The translations under genes and the position numbers were made by a program. Below are positions 31,995 through 40,162 of a stretch of 64,000 nt of DNA, piece by piece. The stretch is from positions 1-64,000 of the forward strand of contig CAAEVH010000056.1 in the NCBI GenBank assembly GCA_900759445.1. Direction: 5' to 3'. The notes beneath the pieces are model-generated. The model was given only the letters and a program-made list of their open reading frames with translations, did no database searches and was not told the origin of the DNA. Source of the stretch: an uncultured Raoultella sp. GTDB lineage: Bacteria; Pseudomonadota; Gammaproteobacteria; Enterobacterales; Enterobacteriaceae. The stretch's first letter is position 1. The number at the start of each line of letters is the position of its first letter.

Positions 31995-32477
31995 ATGAAA
32001 TTTTTAAAGAAACTGAAATATGTAATCACTCTGGGGGTAATAACCGCCTCCTGTTCAGTAATAGCATCACCTTATGGAGATTCAGATGTTCTGTTCGGGT
32101 GTATCATAAAAGGTAAAATCACTAAAGAGGTGGCTGTGTTAAGGAATGATAATGAGGTCACTTATTTATTCGGCAAATCGGATGTTAACGGAGGTGGTGG
32201 GGTTATTCCTGAAATCACTTTGGTAAAAAATGTGAGCCAGCTAAGTCAGACCTGGAATTACAGTAGGGCTGAGGGTGTGTCGATACATACATTGAACATA
32301 CCAGAAAACGAGTATACTTACTCTGTTTCCTATATCGATGATGGAAAAAATACTGATGGGGAAATAACAGTTTTAAAACAGGGAAAAGAAATCAGTACGA
32401 TAAAATGCGATGATATCTGGGAACAACATCTGGGTGACAGCAATATGATGCATGGTATCCCCGATGAGTCAGATTGA
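31995..32477 (+). CDS. Secreted protein of unknown function
   Basis: A 160-residue protein with a Sec signal peptide (MKFLKKLKYVITLGVITASC then SVIASPYG), so it is exported; the Cys is probably not a lipobox, since ASCSVIAS better fits signal peptidase I cleavage after IAS. The mature part has two cysteines (FGCIIKG, TIKCDDIW) that could form a disulfide. An unusually good ribosome site (AGAGGAGGT) precedes ATG 31995. It lies 74 bases after the J-like membrane protein. No family recognised. Confidence 0.72.
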   Translation: MKFLKKLKYVITLGVITASCSVIASPYGDSDVLFGCIIKGKITKEVAVLRNDNEVTYLFGKSDVNGGGGVIPEITLVKNVSQLSQTWNYSRAEGVSIHTLNIPENEYTYSVSYIDDGKNTDGEITVLKQGKEISTIKCDDIWEQHLGDSNMMHGIPDESD

Positions 32478-32703
32478 TGTATCTGGTTTGTACCAGTTCA
32501 CATTCATGTGAACTGGTACAAAAGATAGAAAGACTGACCTTGTCGGTAAATAATCCTTTATAATTCCTCTAGAATCAGACTCGCTTCTCGATTCAGCGTA
32601 ATAAAATCCTGCCAGCTATATTGTAAATATCCCTGCAAAACGAATCATTCATTTTTAGAGATCTTCCGACATACTAATTATGTCCTTGGAGGAGATTACC
32701 ATA

Positions 32704-32826
32704 CTAAAGCCCTATTCACCAAACACCAGATAATTGCCGTTCTGAAGTCCGTCGAAGCCGGATGTACCGTTAAAGATGTCTACCGTGAAGCCGGTATCTC
32801 TGAACAACTGGAATGCGAAGTCTGAC
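32704..32826 (+). pseudogene. IS3-family transposase OrfA, 5' fragment
   Basis: The translation ALFTKHQIIAVLKSVEAG, then a CTVKDVYREAGISE-type helix-turn-helix, matches the N-terminus of IS3-family OrfA. The start codon is lost (ATACTAAAG) and the frame stops after GISEQLECEV, so only about 40 codons remain. An orfB 3' fragment of the same kind of IS lies at 44.5 kb, on the other side of the mrk locus. Confidence 0.75.
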
Positions 32827-32845
32827 GGTATGTAAGCCTCTGATG

Positions 32846-32863
32846 GGCTTTGTTGAATAAATC
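32846..32863 (+). repeat. IS903-type terminal inverted repeat remnant
   Basis: GGCTTTGTTGAATAAATC is the 18-base end sequence of IS903-group (IS5 family) elements as I recall it. The inward sequence continues for about 30 bases, and no transposase follows, so this is a solo end left by deletion. Confidence 0.6.
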
Positions 32864-32908
32864 GAACTTTTGCTGAGTTGAAGGATCAGAGCATGCATCA
32901 CGCTGTCA

Positions 32909-33088
32909 GGTGTTGAAGGACTGAAGTCATTACCTGCCGGGCGTGCCCGCCGCTGGCCGTTTGAGTATATCTGAACGTTGTTGCATGAGCTGGTAAAACA
33001 CGCCCCTGGCGATTTTGGTTATCAGCGTTCACGCTGGAGCATGAAACTACTGGCAGTAAAAATCAAAGAAATAACGGGTATTAGACGT
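32909..33088 (+). pseudogene. IS630-family transposase fragment
   Basis: One frame reads GLKSLPAGRARRWPFEYI, a stop, then LLHELVKHAPGDFGYQRSRW and LLAVKIKEITG. This resembles the winged-helix N-terminal part of IS630-type transposases (family wording GYQRSRWSTELLAIKI). It has an internal stop and no catalytic domain. Confidence 0.6.
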
Positions 33089-33143
33089 CAACTAGTTTTG
33101 CCGACTGGCACCAACTATGCTGGCCGCATCCTTTAGTGCGGCG

Positions 33144-33899
33144 TTAAGCCGCGCTGGTTACTGCCTTCGCCGTCTTTTTCCTGTAACTTTCTCCCTTAAG
33201 TTCGAACATATATCCGTGATGGATCAGCCGGTCTGCTGCCGCCACCGCCATCGTCTCATCCACGAAGATGCTGCCCCACGTGCTGAACCGATGGTTACTG
33301 GTGATCACCAGGCTCCCGCATTCGTAGCGATGCGCTATTAACTCGAACAGTACGCCCGTTTCGGCGTTATCGCGTTTGACATAACCAAGGTCATCCACCA
33401 CTATCACCCGGTAGCGATCCAGTTTCAGTAACAGCTCATTCAGTTTCAACTGGGCCCTAGCATTACGCAGTTCCTGCAGCAGCTCTCCGGCGCTGTAGAA
33501 CCGGGCCCGGTAGCCCTGGCCTACTACGCCATCCACGATCGCCGCCGCCAGATGGCTTTTCCCCAGCCCGCTGGCGCCGAACAGCAGGACGTTTTCACCC
33601 GCATCAACCCAGTCTGTCGTTTCGCAGAGCTGTCGGAACTGAGCGCCATTCAGTTCCGGCACCTGGCTGAAGTCGTACTCGCTCAGCGTTTTGGCCACCG
33701 GCAACCGGGCTTCCTTTTTATAGCGGCGCAGCTTTTCGCTCTCGCGCCACAGCAGCTCTTCATTGCATAACGTCAGCAGATAACGCGACGGGGTCCAGCC
33801 TTCCGCCAGCGCTCGCTTTTCCAGGGCATGCTATTCCGCGCCAACACGTGTCAGGCGTAGTTTACGCAGACTGCGTTCAAGGTGGTAGATATTGCTCAC
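33144..33899 (-). pseudogene. istB: IS21-family helper ATPase IstB with premature stop
   Basis: IstB is the AAA+ transposition helper of IS21 elements. The body shows Walker A (LLFGASGLGKSHLAAA), Walker B (VIVVDDLGYV) and sensor motifs (SLVITSNHRFSTW) and ends normally. The GTG start at 33899 overlaps the istA stop, but codon 23 is a TAG (33831-33833), so full-length translation is blocked. Internal initiation could give a shortened protein lacking the N-terminal IstA-contact region. The family length of about 250 residues is otherwise retained. Confidence 0.85.
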
Positions 33900-35395
33900 T
33901 GCAGACCTCCCTTGCCACGCAGCAGTTGTTCATAACTGCTCAGGTTATGCTGCACCACGCTGACCGCCGGCAGCTCCTTTTCCTTTATTCCCAGGAAGCG
34001 CATCAGCCGGTGCAGATCCACCTCTCCCGGGGTGTTCAGCATCTGATCCATACCTCTGGCCACAACCGAGATATCGTCATATCCTGCCGCCAGTTTCAGG
34101 GCATGCACCATCAGTCTGCCCGCCATGTCAGGTTTCAGATGGTTACACAGGCGACGCCACAGCCTCCGCCATTCATCGTCCGGCAGGATGTCATTTCGCA
34201 GCGTGGCATGACAGAACGCGCCGGGCTTTTTTGCCAGGCTGTCGATCACATGCCGGAAGTCGATACGCCGGGCCCGCGTCTTCCCTTTTTCTGGCCTGAC
34301 CCGGGGGCAGCTCATGACCTCGTTGTGACCAACATAGCAGCTCAGACGATCGTCCCATAAGCGGACCCGTAACAGCTGGCCAACAAGCCGGGAAGGCACG
34401 CTGTAGACGACATGCCTCACGTTGATGGTACTGCTGCTACTGACCCTCACTGTCAGTTCGTCGTAGTCGGCGCTGCGACGAAGCGGCAGCGGCTTCAGAT
34501 GAGGACGCTCTTCCTTAACCAGATCCTGATTGTTGCGGTTGTGCCGCATAACCTGCTGGGTGATGAAGACCTGGTATTCTTCCAGGGTGCTGAAGTCGTT
34601 ACTGCCCCGCAGTATCAGCGCCTGGCGGATCCGCCTTTTCAGGTGACCGTGGGCGCTTTCAACCGAACCATTTTCGTGACCCCGACCTGCATTGTTATGT
34701 ACTCCCTGCATGTCGTAATGCTGGCAGAGTGCGGCATAACGCTCCGTCAGTTCACAGCACCCGTCTTCACCCTGTTGTTTCCATGCCGCCCGCAGACTGT
34801 CTGTTTTGTGCTCCGCAGGTACGCCCCCCAGTTACCCGAGGGCTTCCTGCAGGCCTTCAGCTAAAGCAGAGAAGCTCTCACCACCCAGCACGACCCGCGT
34901 CCAGCTCCAGTGGCTCCATTCAAGGCGGAAGTGATACAGCTTATGCGCCAACAACTTACCGGCGATGGTGACAACTACACCTTTCAGTTCGGTAAAGTCC
35001 GACAGGCCACGCAGGCCGGGCTGATGCTGCTGGCGGAACATGACCTCCTGCTCAGCACCGTACTGCAACTTCCATTCACGGACCCGCCGTTGCATTGTCC
35101 TGCGGAGACTGTTGGGGTACTGATCGGGATATTTATCCTGCAGCATTTCCAGCAGAGTAGTCGGCATCAGAGCGGGTCTCTCCTTCAGCAGGGGAACAAT
35201 CATGCTGTCCCATACGGCTTCAAGAAGATCTTTACGCGTCCGCCAGTGACGAGCACCGGCTTTTGACCACTGATCTTTTTCGATCCGGCGACCGGAGCCG
35301 ACAGAGATACCGGCCTTCATGGCAGAGATATGCTGGGTTACACCTTTCTTACGCTGAGTCATGTAGTAACTGACCTGAGAAGTATTGAGCGTCAC
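33896..35395 (-). pseudogene. istA: IS21-family transposase IstA with internal nonsense codon
   Basis: The frame is continuous for about 500 codons except a TAA at 34832-34834. Before it are 187 residues (ending GLQEALG); after it the same frame continues LGGVPAEHKTDSL, with rve-integrase features such as ENGSVESAHGHLKRRI, then a C-terminal domain. The normal family wording EALWQLGGVPAEH suggests that TGG-CAA became GGG-TAA. With istB also broken, the element should be inactive without complementation. Confidence 0.87.
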
Positions 35396-36167
35396 ACCAT
35401 TTCCTGTTGGATCATGTACATGACACTCAGATTACAAAACCGGCCAGAATAATCAGCACCAGGCGGACTGACTTATTGTCGTCTCATAAACGGGATGCAC
35501 ATTACATGCAGGCACTGTCCGGCGCTGATTGCCGCAAGCCGGGTTAGTCTGGCAAAGAGCCGAAGCGCTGCACAGCGGTACTAGAAAAATCAGCTATTAA
35601 GCGAAAGTTGGACGCAATTCATCTGCCTGCTGAAACACCTTAATTAAAGACACGTACCGGCGGGCAAAATTCATCACGTTAATCACCGATAGCTACATAA
35701 TCCAAAAACCGGGAAACACTGCTCTGGCTGAAGCAGAACCCGAACCCGAGGCTCTGAGTGATTTATCCGACACTATACTCAGCGTGGATGAACCACGCTG
35801 AGCGGTTATGACAGGCGCTTCATGACATGATAACCCGCAACCCTTAGCGCCATTCAATGTGGCAGTTGCTGAAAAAGTTACGGTATTTTTTTGCAAATGC
35901 CAGCCCACTCCCCGGAGGGAAGAATGGTCTGGCAAAAGTGTAGCTGTATTAGACTCAGCTATTCAGCCACTATCAGCGGACAAGAAAATTTTTAATAAAA
36001 CGATTCATTAGAATCGCAACCCAAGGTAGTGCTTCAATGTCAATAAACAATCAATAGATTCTTTCTATTTTTTATGATTAAACAATAGGTGTAACCATCG
36101 TTATTGTAAGATAAATATGATTCCATTGTGGGATAATAAATTAATTTTTTTGAATAAGGGAATCAAT
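35396..36167. other. Non-coding or decayed segment left of mrkH
   Basis: No gene is supported. A perfect hairpin CTCAGCGTGG-ATGAA-CCACGCTGAG lies at 35778-35802 without a T-run. The minus frame over 35693-35935 has no recognisable domain. The last 180 bases are AT-rich and should hold the mrkH promoter. Confidence 0.5.
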
Positions 36168-36878
36168 ATGTCTGAAGGAGTTTCTAAAAAGTCCAGATAT
36201 GAAATCATTGCAATTCTGAGAGATGAACTCAGGATTCAATCTAAATTGTACTTCTATTATAATGGTATGAAACACCAGTCGACACTAAAAAAAATAGAAG
36301 ACAATTTTTTCTATATAAAACCATCCACCTCTCATCCAGGCCCTCCTAAAGAGAGCATTTTTTATTTTATCATTTACAGCCCATTAGGGAAAATAGAATT
36401 CACAACCAACAATCGAATCACTGACAAAAGCAATACAAACAATCCTCTATGCTTCATTATCCCTGAATCATTATCAATACTACAACGAAGGACATCACCA
36501 AGAATTAACGTTAGGTACGAAAGTCAGTTTTATTGCTCTGGAAGATACAGAAGTGGCACTATTTATAAATATCACTTGAATGATATATCAGAAGGTGGTT
36601 GCTCATTTATATCCTTGGAACCTTTGCATAGCTTTATTAGAAGTGGAAATAAACTTGAAAATTCAGAATTAAATCTTGGGGAGTACGGACAAATCCTTGT
36701 TAGTTTAAAAATAAAACATATATCAGAAACAAATAACCACAAACAATGTAATGCAACAGGATTCAGGGTATCTTGCATGTTTTATTATGAAAGTGAAGAA
36801 AAAAAAGAGGAGATAGAGGAAATAATTGTCAAATTGATAATTGATAGAAAAATAAAAAACAGGCGGACTTTGGATTAA
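36168..36878 (+). CDS. mrkH: PilZ-domain c-di-GMP-dependent activator MrkH
   Basis: MrkH binds cyclic-di-GMP and activates the mrkABCDF promoter. The 236 residues (K. pneumoniae 234) begin MSEGVSKKSRYEIIAILRDE, close to the MrkH N-terminus. The PilZ c-di-GMP motifs are complete: RxxxR as Arg108-TSP-Arg112 and D-x-S-x-x-G in NDISEGGCSF (about 140). ATG 36168 follows AAGGGA; an upstream in-frame ATG at 36117 is less likely. First gene of mrkHIJ, convergent with mrkABCDF. Its A+T content is much higher than that of the fimbrial genes. Confidence 0.9.
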   Translation: MSEGVSKKSRYEIIAILRDELRIQSKLYFYYNGMKHQSTLKKIEDNFFYIKPSTSHPGPPKESIFYFIIYSPLGKIEFTTNNRITDKSNTNNPLCFIIPESLSILQRRTSPRINVRYESQFYCSGRYRSGTIYKYHLNDISEGGCSFISLEPLHSFIRSGNKLENSELNLGEYGQILVSLKIKHISETNNHKQCNATGFRVSCMFYYESEEKKEEIEEIIVKLIIDRKIKNRRTLD

Positions 36879-36998
36879 TTTACTTGACAAAATACAGCTT
36901 CAAAAAAAACACAATAACTTTAATCTAAATCAATATTAATTCGATAGTACGCAAGACATTTTTTATGATAAAAATAGTCAACAGGAAATTTTAACCCA

Positions 36999-37583
36999 TT
37001 GAAAAACACATTACTTTATACTGACGACAATATCATCGGACAATCAATCCACGATTATATGGTTGATAACGAAAAAAACATCACCACCCTTAACTTCCTG
37101 GATATTGTTAAGGGAGTCATCACACCATCGACCACTACCGTTATTGTCAACACTATTCATAAGGATATCTCTGCAGCCACAACAGTCGCATTGCTTAACT
37201 CCCTACGCAAGCGTCTTACGCACTGCGCTTTGCTGGTTTTAATTGTAAAAAGCGACCTCTCCAGACTGTTTCGGGAGCTGCTTTGTATTGATAATTTATT
37301 GATTTTAAATGAGAAATCCTCTTTATCAGATTTCTCTGCCATCATCAACAGACCTTTAACCGCCGATGGCTGCCAGGGATTATGTACCCGGCGTACGCTA
37401 ACCGCCAGGGAACTTCAGGTTCTGGAGTTAATCATTGCCTGCAACAACAATAAAATAATCGCATTACTCCTCGATATTGATCACAAAACGGTACACAGCC
37501 ATAAGGTACATATTATGAAGAAACTGGGGATGAATAACTCGCGGATAATGAACAAAAGGATAGTCAATATGTATCGGTGCTGA
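36999..37583 (+). CDS. mrkI: LuxR-family regulator MrkI
   Basis: MrkI works with MrkH to activate type 3 fimbriae in Klebsiella. The protein is about 194 residues: an N-terminal receiver-like region without an obvious phosphorylation pocket, and a C-terminal LuxR helix-turn-helix (LTARELQVLELIIACNNNKI, TVHSHKVHIMKKLG). The start is probably TTG 36999, which follows AGGAAA; the next in-frame ATG would remove the first 20 residues. It lies 120 bases after mrkH and 140 before mrkJ. Confidence 0.86.
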   Translation: MKNTLLYTDDNIIGQSIHDYMVDNEKNITTLNFLDIVKGVITPSTTTVIVNTIHKDISAATTVALLNSLRKRLTHCALLVLIVKSDLSRLFRELLCIDNLLILNEKSSLSDFSAIINRPLTADGCQGLCTRRTLTARELQVLELIIACNNNKIIALLLDIDHKTVHSHKVHIMKKLGMNNSRIMNKRIVNMYRC

Positions 37584-37723
37584 AGCCAGAATATGTGGGT
37601 GGTCAATCAAAAGCCGATAATTAATTGGCAACCTTCCTTTAATAATCATTCCCACCGACATAAATCTCACCTATAATAACATTATCCCCTCCTTACATAC
37701 GAACTTATTTTTGACGAGAGATA

Positions 37724-38440
37724 ATGAACGCGACTCTTTTTTCCAATCATAATTTATCACGTAACGATATATCCGTTCGTTATGTCTTTCAAAAGATGTT
37801 TTCCCCAAAAAATACGCTCATCGCCGTTGAGTGCCTGAGTCGTTTCGATAGCCTGTCTATCTCTCCAGAAAACGTCTTCCGCTATGCCAATACGGGATTG
37901 CGCGAGAGCATATTTATGGAGCAGCTGGCGCTCATTGAAAAACATAAACAGTGGTTTAATAAAAATGGCATCTCTGCAACAATCAATGTTGATGACCATA
38001 TACTCAACATATTGCTAAGACCGGAGATTAAAAACCTCGTTGACCACATTGGCTGCGTTCACTTTGAGGTAACAGAAAAATCGAATAAATTATTGAACAA
38101 CGCTCTTGCTACCTGGAGCGATCCGCAAAGTACGACGCTCTGGCTCGATGATTTTGGCTCAGGCAATGCGGGTATTAATGCGATTCGAAGTTACCATTTT
38201 GATTATGTCAAAATCGATAAAGACTTCTTCTGGCATTTAATGCAAAAAGATTCTGGCCGACCGTTGATGGATGCGCTGATCACCTTTCTTTCCCGTAACC
38301 ACCATAATGTGATTATTGAAGGCGTAGAAAGCGAAGCGCACAAAAAGTGGTTACAGGGCATGGAGTGGTTTGCTATTCAGGGACACTACTGGAAGGAAGT
38401 CAGCATTGAACAACTGGTCAAAGAAGATATCAAGGTTTAA
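37724..38440 (+). CDS. mrkJ: EAL-domain c-di-GMP phosphodiesterase MrkJ
   Basis: MrkJ degrades cyclic-di-GMP and so lowers MrkH-driven fimbriation. The 238 residues equal the K. pneumoniae protein. The signature EAL is replaced by ECL (AVECLSRF), but the other catalytic motifs remain: INVDDH (Asn), FEVTE, LDDFGSG, VKIDKDF and IEGVES. The first Glu of the motif, the metal ligand, is retained, so activity is likely. It is convergent with mrkF, with a hairpin between the two stops. Confidence 0.9.
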   Translation: MNATLFSNHNLSRNDISVRYVFQKMFSPKNTLIAVECLSRFDSLSISPENVFRYANTGLRESIFMEQLALIEKHKQWFNKNGISATINVDDHILNILLRPEIKNLVDHIGCVHFEVTEKSNKLLNNALATWSDPQSTTLWLDDFGSGNAGINAIRSYHFDYVKIDKDFFWHLMQKDSGRPLMDALITFLSRNHHNVIIEGVESEAHKKWLQGMEWFAIQGHYWKEVSIEQLVKEDIKV

Positions 38441-38464
38441 AAAAATGCCGGAGCATTCCGGCAT
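38438..38464 (-). terminator. Terminator of the mrkABCDF operon
   Basis: ATGCCGGA (38445-38452) and TCCGGCAT (38457-38464) form a perfect stem around a four-base loop. On the minus strand it is followed by a run of T, 38 bases after the mrkF stop. It also lies four bases after the mrkJ stop and may stop both convergent transcripts. Confidence 0.85.
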
Positions 38465-38501
38465 CAATATTAACATTCGCGCAATAAAGTCAATCAATCA
38501 C

Positions 38502-39152
38502 TCAATTATAAACTAACTCCCAGGTCGCCCAGCTGGTCAACGGACCGCTGGTGGCTTTTTCCGGCACGGGCGTAACGTAGCCAATGTAATAAGTAAATAT
38601 CCCGCCATCCACCGCTTTTTCTTTAATCTGCACCCGGTTTTGCAGCGGGTCTGCCGGGACAATTTTATTGCTCTTATCCAGCGTATTGTTGTCATTGGTC
38701 GACAGCGCCAGATAGATGTTACGCGCGCCGTCCGGCAGCGTGTTCGCCAGATAGCCCGCATTTTCATTGTTGACGGTATTGACCATAAACCCGTCAATCC
38801 AGCGAACGTTCACCGAACGGACTTCGCTTTGGTCCGCCGCACCGCCGTCGTGACGCAGCTGGCAGTTCGACAGCTCCAGGGTAAAAGGCTGCGCTTTCAT
38901 AAAGGCCCCGGCTCCGCGATCGTGCACCTCCGCCAGGCTCACCGGCGCCAGCCAGACGCTGCCGCTGCCGGCATTATGGCCGCCGTTAAGCGCCACGCTG
39001 CAGGAGATATCCGTTACCCGGCCGGCAAAATCCACGCGCCCGTTATCGTAGTTGGTCATAAAACCCGCGGCGGAAGAGGCAACAAGCAGGCCGCTCATCG
39101 CCAGCAGGCCGGCAAGTCGTTTGCCGCCGTTCTTAGATCCATTGTCCTTCAT
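38502..39152 (-). CDS. mrkF: Type 3 fimbrial minor subunit MrkF
   Basis: MrkF is a minor pilin of type 3 fimbriae that anchors or stabilises the fibre at the cell surface. The 216 residues have an N-terminal signal region (LAGLLAMSGLLVASSAAG), the pilin cysteine pair (ITDISC-type VTDISCSV and LSNCQL) and the C-terminal beta-strand ending in Tyr-Asn (WATWELVYN) used in chaperone-usher donor-strand pairing. It follows mrkD after 14 bases as the last gene of the operon. Confidence 0.9.
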   Translation of the reverse strand: MKDNGSKNGGKRLAGLLAMSGLLVASSAAGFMTNYDNGRVDFAGRVTDISCSVALNGGHNAGSGSVWLAPVSLAEVHDRGAGAFMKAQPFTLELSNCQLRHDGGAADQSEVRSVNVRWIDGFMVNTVNNENAGYLANTLPDGARNIYLALSTNDNNTLDKSNKIVPADPLQNRVQIKEKAVDGGIFTYYIGYVTPVPEKATSGPLTSWATWELVYN

Positions 39153-39166
39153 CCCCGCCTCCCGAA

Positions 39167-40162
39167 TTAATCGTACGTCAGGTTAAAGATCATGTGAGAT
39201 TCAACCTCGCCGGTGCTGGTGGCCGCCGCGTACTGATAAAAACGCGCAAGGAAAGGTATAGTGATGTAGCGCGTTTCCTGGTTACTTAAGGTCCCGACGT
39301 TGTAATTCTTATTGAACTCAACCGGCACGCCGCCTTTCAGCACCTGAATCCCAATCCCTTTAGCCATAGAGCTGCCGGCCTTTTCATTCAGCAGCGCGCC
39401 ACCGGTGAGGGTCGTGCCGGTCGCAAGGGTACCGGAGAAAGAGGCCTCGATATTGGCATAGCCGGTGGTGCTCAGCCCGCCGCTGCACTGCAGCTCAATA
39501 TTAAAATTTTTGCCGCCGGCGTAGGTGCCGACGCCGTTCAGATCGCTGCGCTTAATGGTCCCGACGTCAACGTTCATATTCTTACCGCTGAGTACCGTAC
39601 AGGAGGGTGAAACCACGGTAATCGCATTGGCGCTGAGGTAGGTTTCCAGAATCGGGTTGCTGCCCAGCTCCCAGTCGTAGGAGGTATATTTCCCCGCCGC
39701 CAGGGTACCGCTGCCGGTGACCGCGGCGGTTTTAATGATCTCCAGCGTAAAGCGGGACCCTTCCAGCGAGTAGTTGGTGGTCCGGGTGATGGTGGATGAG
39801 AAAACGTCTGGATAGGTGATGTTCACCGTCGCGCCGCCGCGGCTAAAGCGCATGCCGATACCGGGCACGTTGGTGGAGTAGACCTTATTGCCCAGATCGG
39901 TCGAACCGGTAGAGACGATCTTCGCCGCAAAGCGGTTGGTGCCGGCCGTGCAGCTGTAGCTGGCCCCACCCGGCGCGCTCATCGTCCAGTCCCGGGAAAC
40001 AATCACCGAGCCCACCGGCAGATCGGGCGGAACCACAACCCTGCCGACGACCATATCCAGGTTCACCGTCGACTGCGACAGGCGCGTACAGGCGGCCCAG
40101 GCGGAGGTGGTCCCCAGCGCCATCAGGCCAATAAAAAGCGTCAGTTGTTTACTCAGCGACAT
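39167..40162 (-). CDS. mrkD: Type 3 fimbrial tip adhesin MrkD
   Basis: MrkD is the two-domain tip adhesin that binds collagen and matrix. From ATG 40162 the product is 331 residues, as in K. pneumoniae: signal peptide (MSLSKQLTLFIGLMALGTTS then AWA), N-terminal lectin domain (to about 180) and C-terminal pilin domain ending in FNLTYD. The start lies inside the end of mrkC, overlapping it by ten bases, which couples translation; a longer open frame from 40219 is rejected. The lectin domain is the part that varies most between strains. Confidence 0.92.
   Translation of the reverse strand: MSLSKQLTLFIGLMALGTTSAWAACTRLSQSTVNLDMVVGRVVVPPDLPVGSVIVSRDWTMSAPGGASYSCTAGTNRFAAKIVSTGSTDLGNKVYSTNVPGIGMRFSRGGATVNITYPDVFSSTITRTTNYSLEGSRFTLEIIKTAAVTGSGTLAAGKYTSYDWELGSNPILETYLSANAITVVSPSCTVLSGKNMNVDVGTIKRSDLNGVGTYAGGKNFNIELQCSGGLSTTGYANIEASFSGTLATGTTLTGGALLNEKAGSSMAKGIGIQVLKGGVPVEFNKNYNVGTLSNQETRYITIPFLARFYQYAAATSTGEVESHMIFNLTYD

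Noticed and set aside
35693..35935. 80-codon minus frame in the gap left of mrkH
   Set aside because: Low-complexity Ser/Ala-rich translation, no ribosome site, crosses a hairpin.
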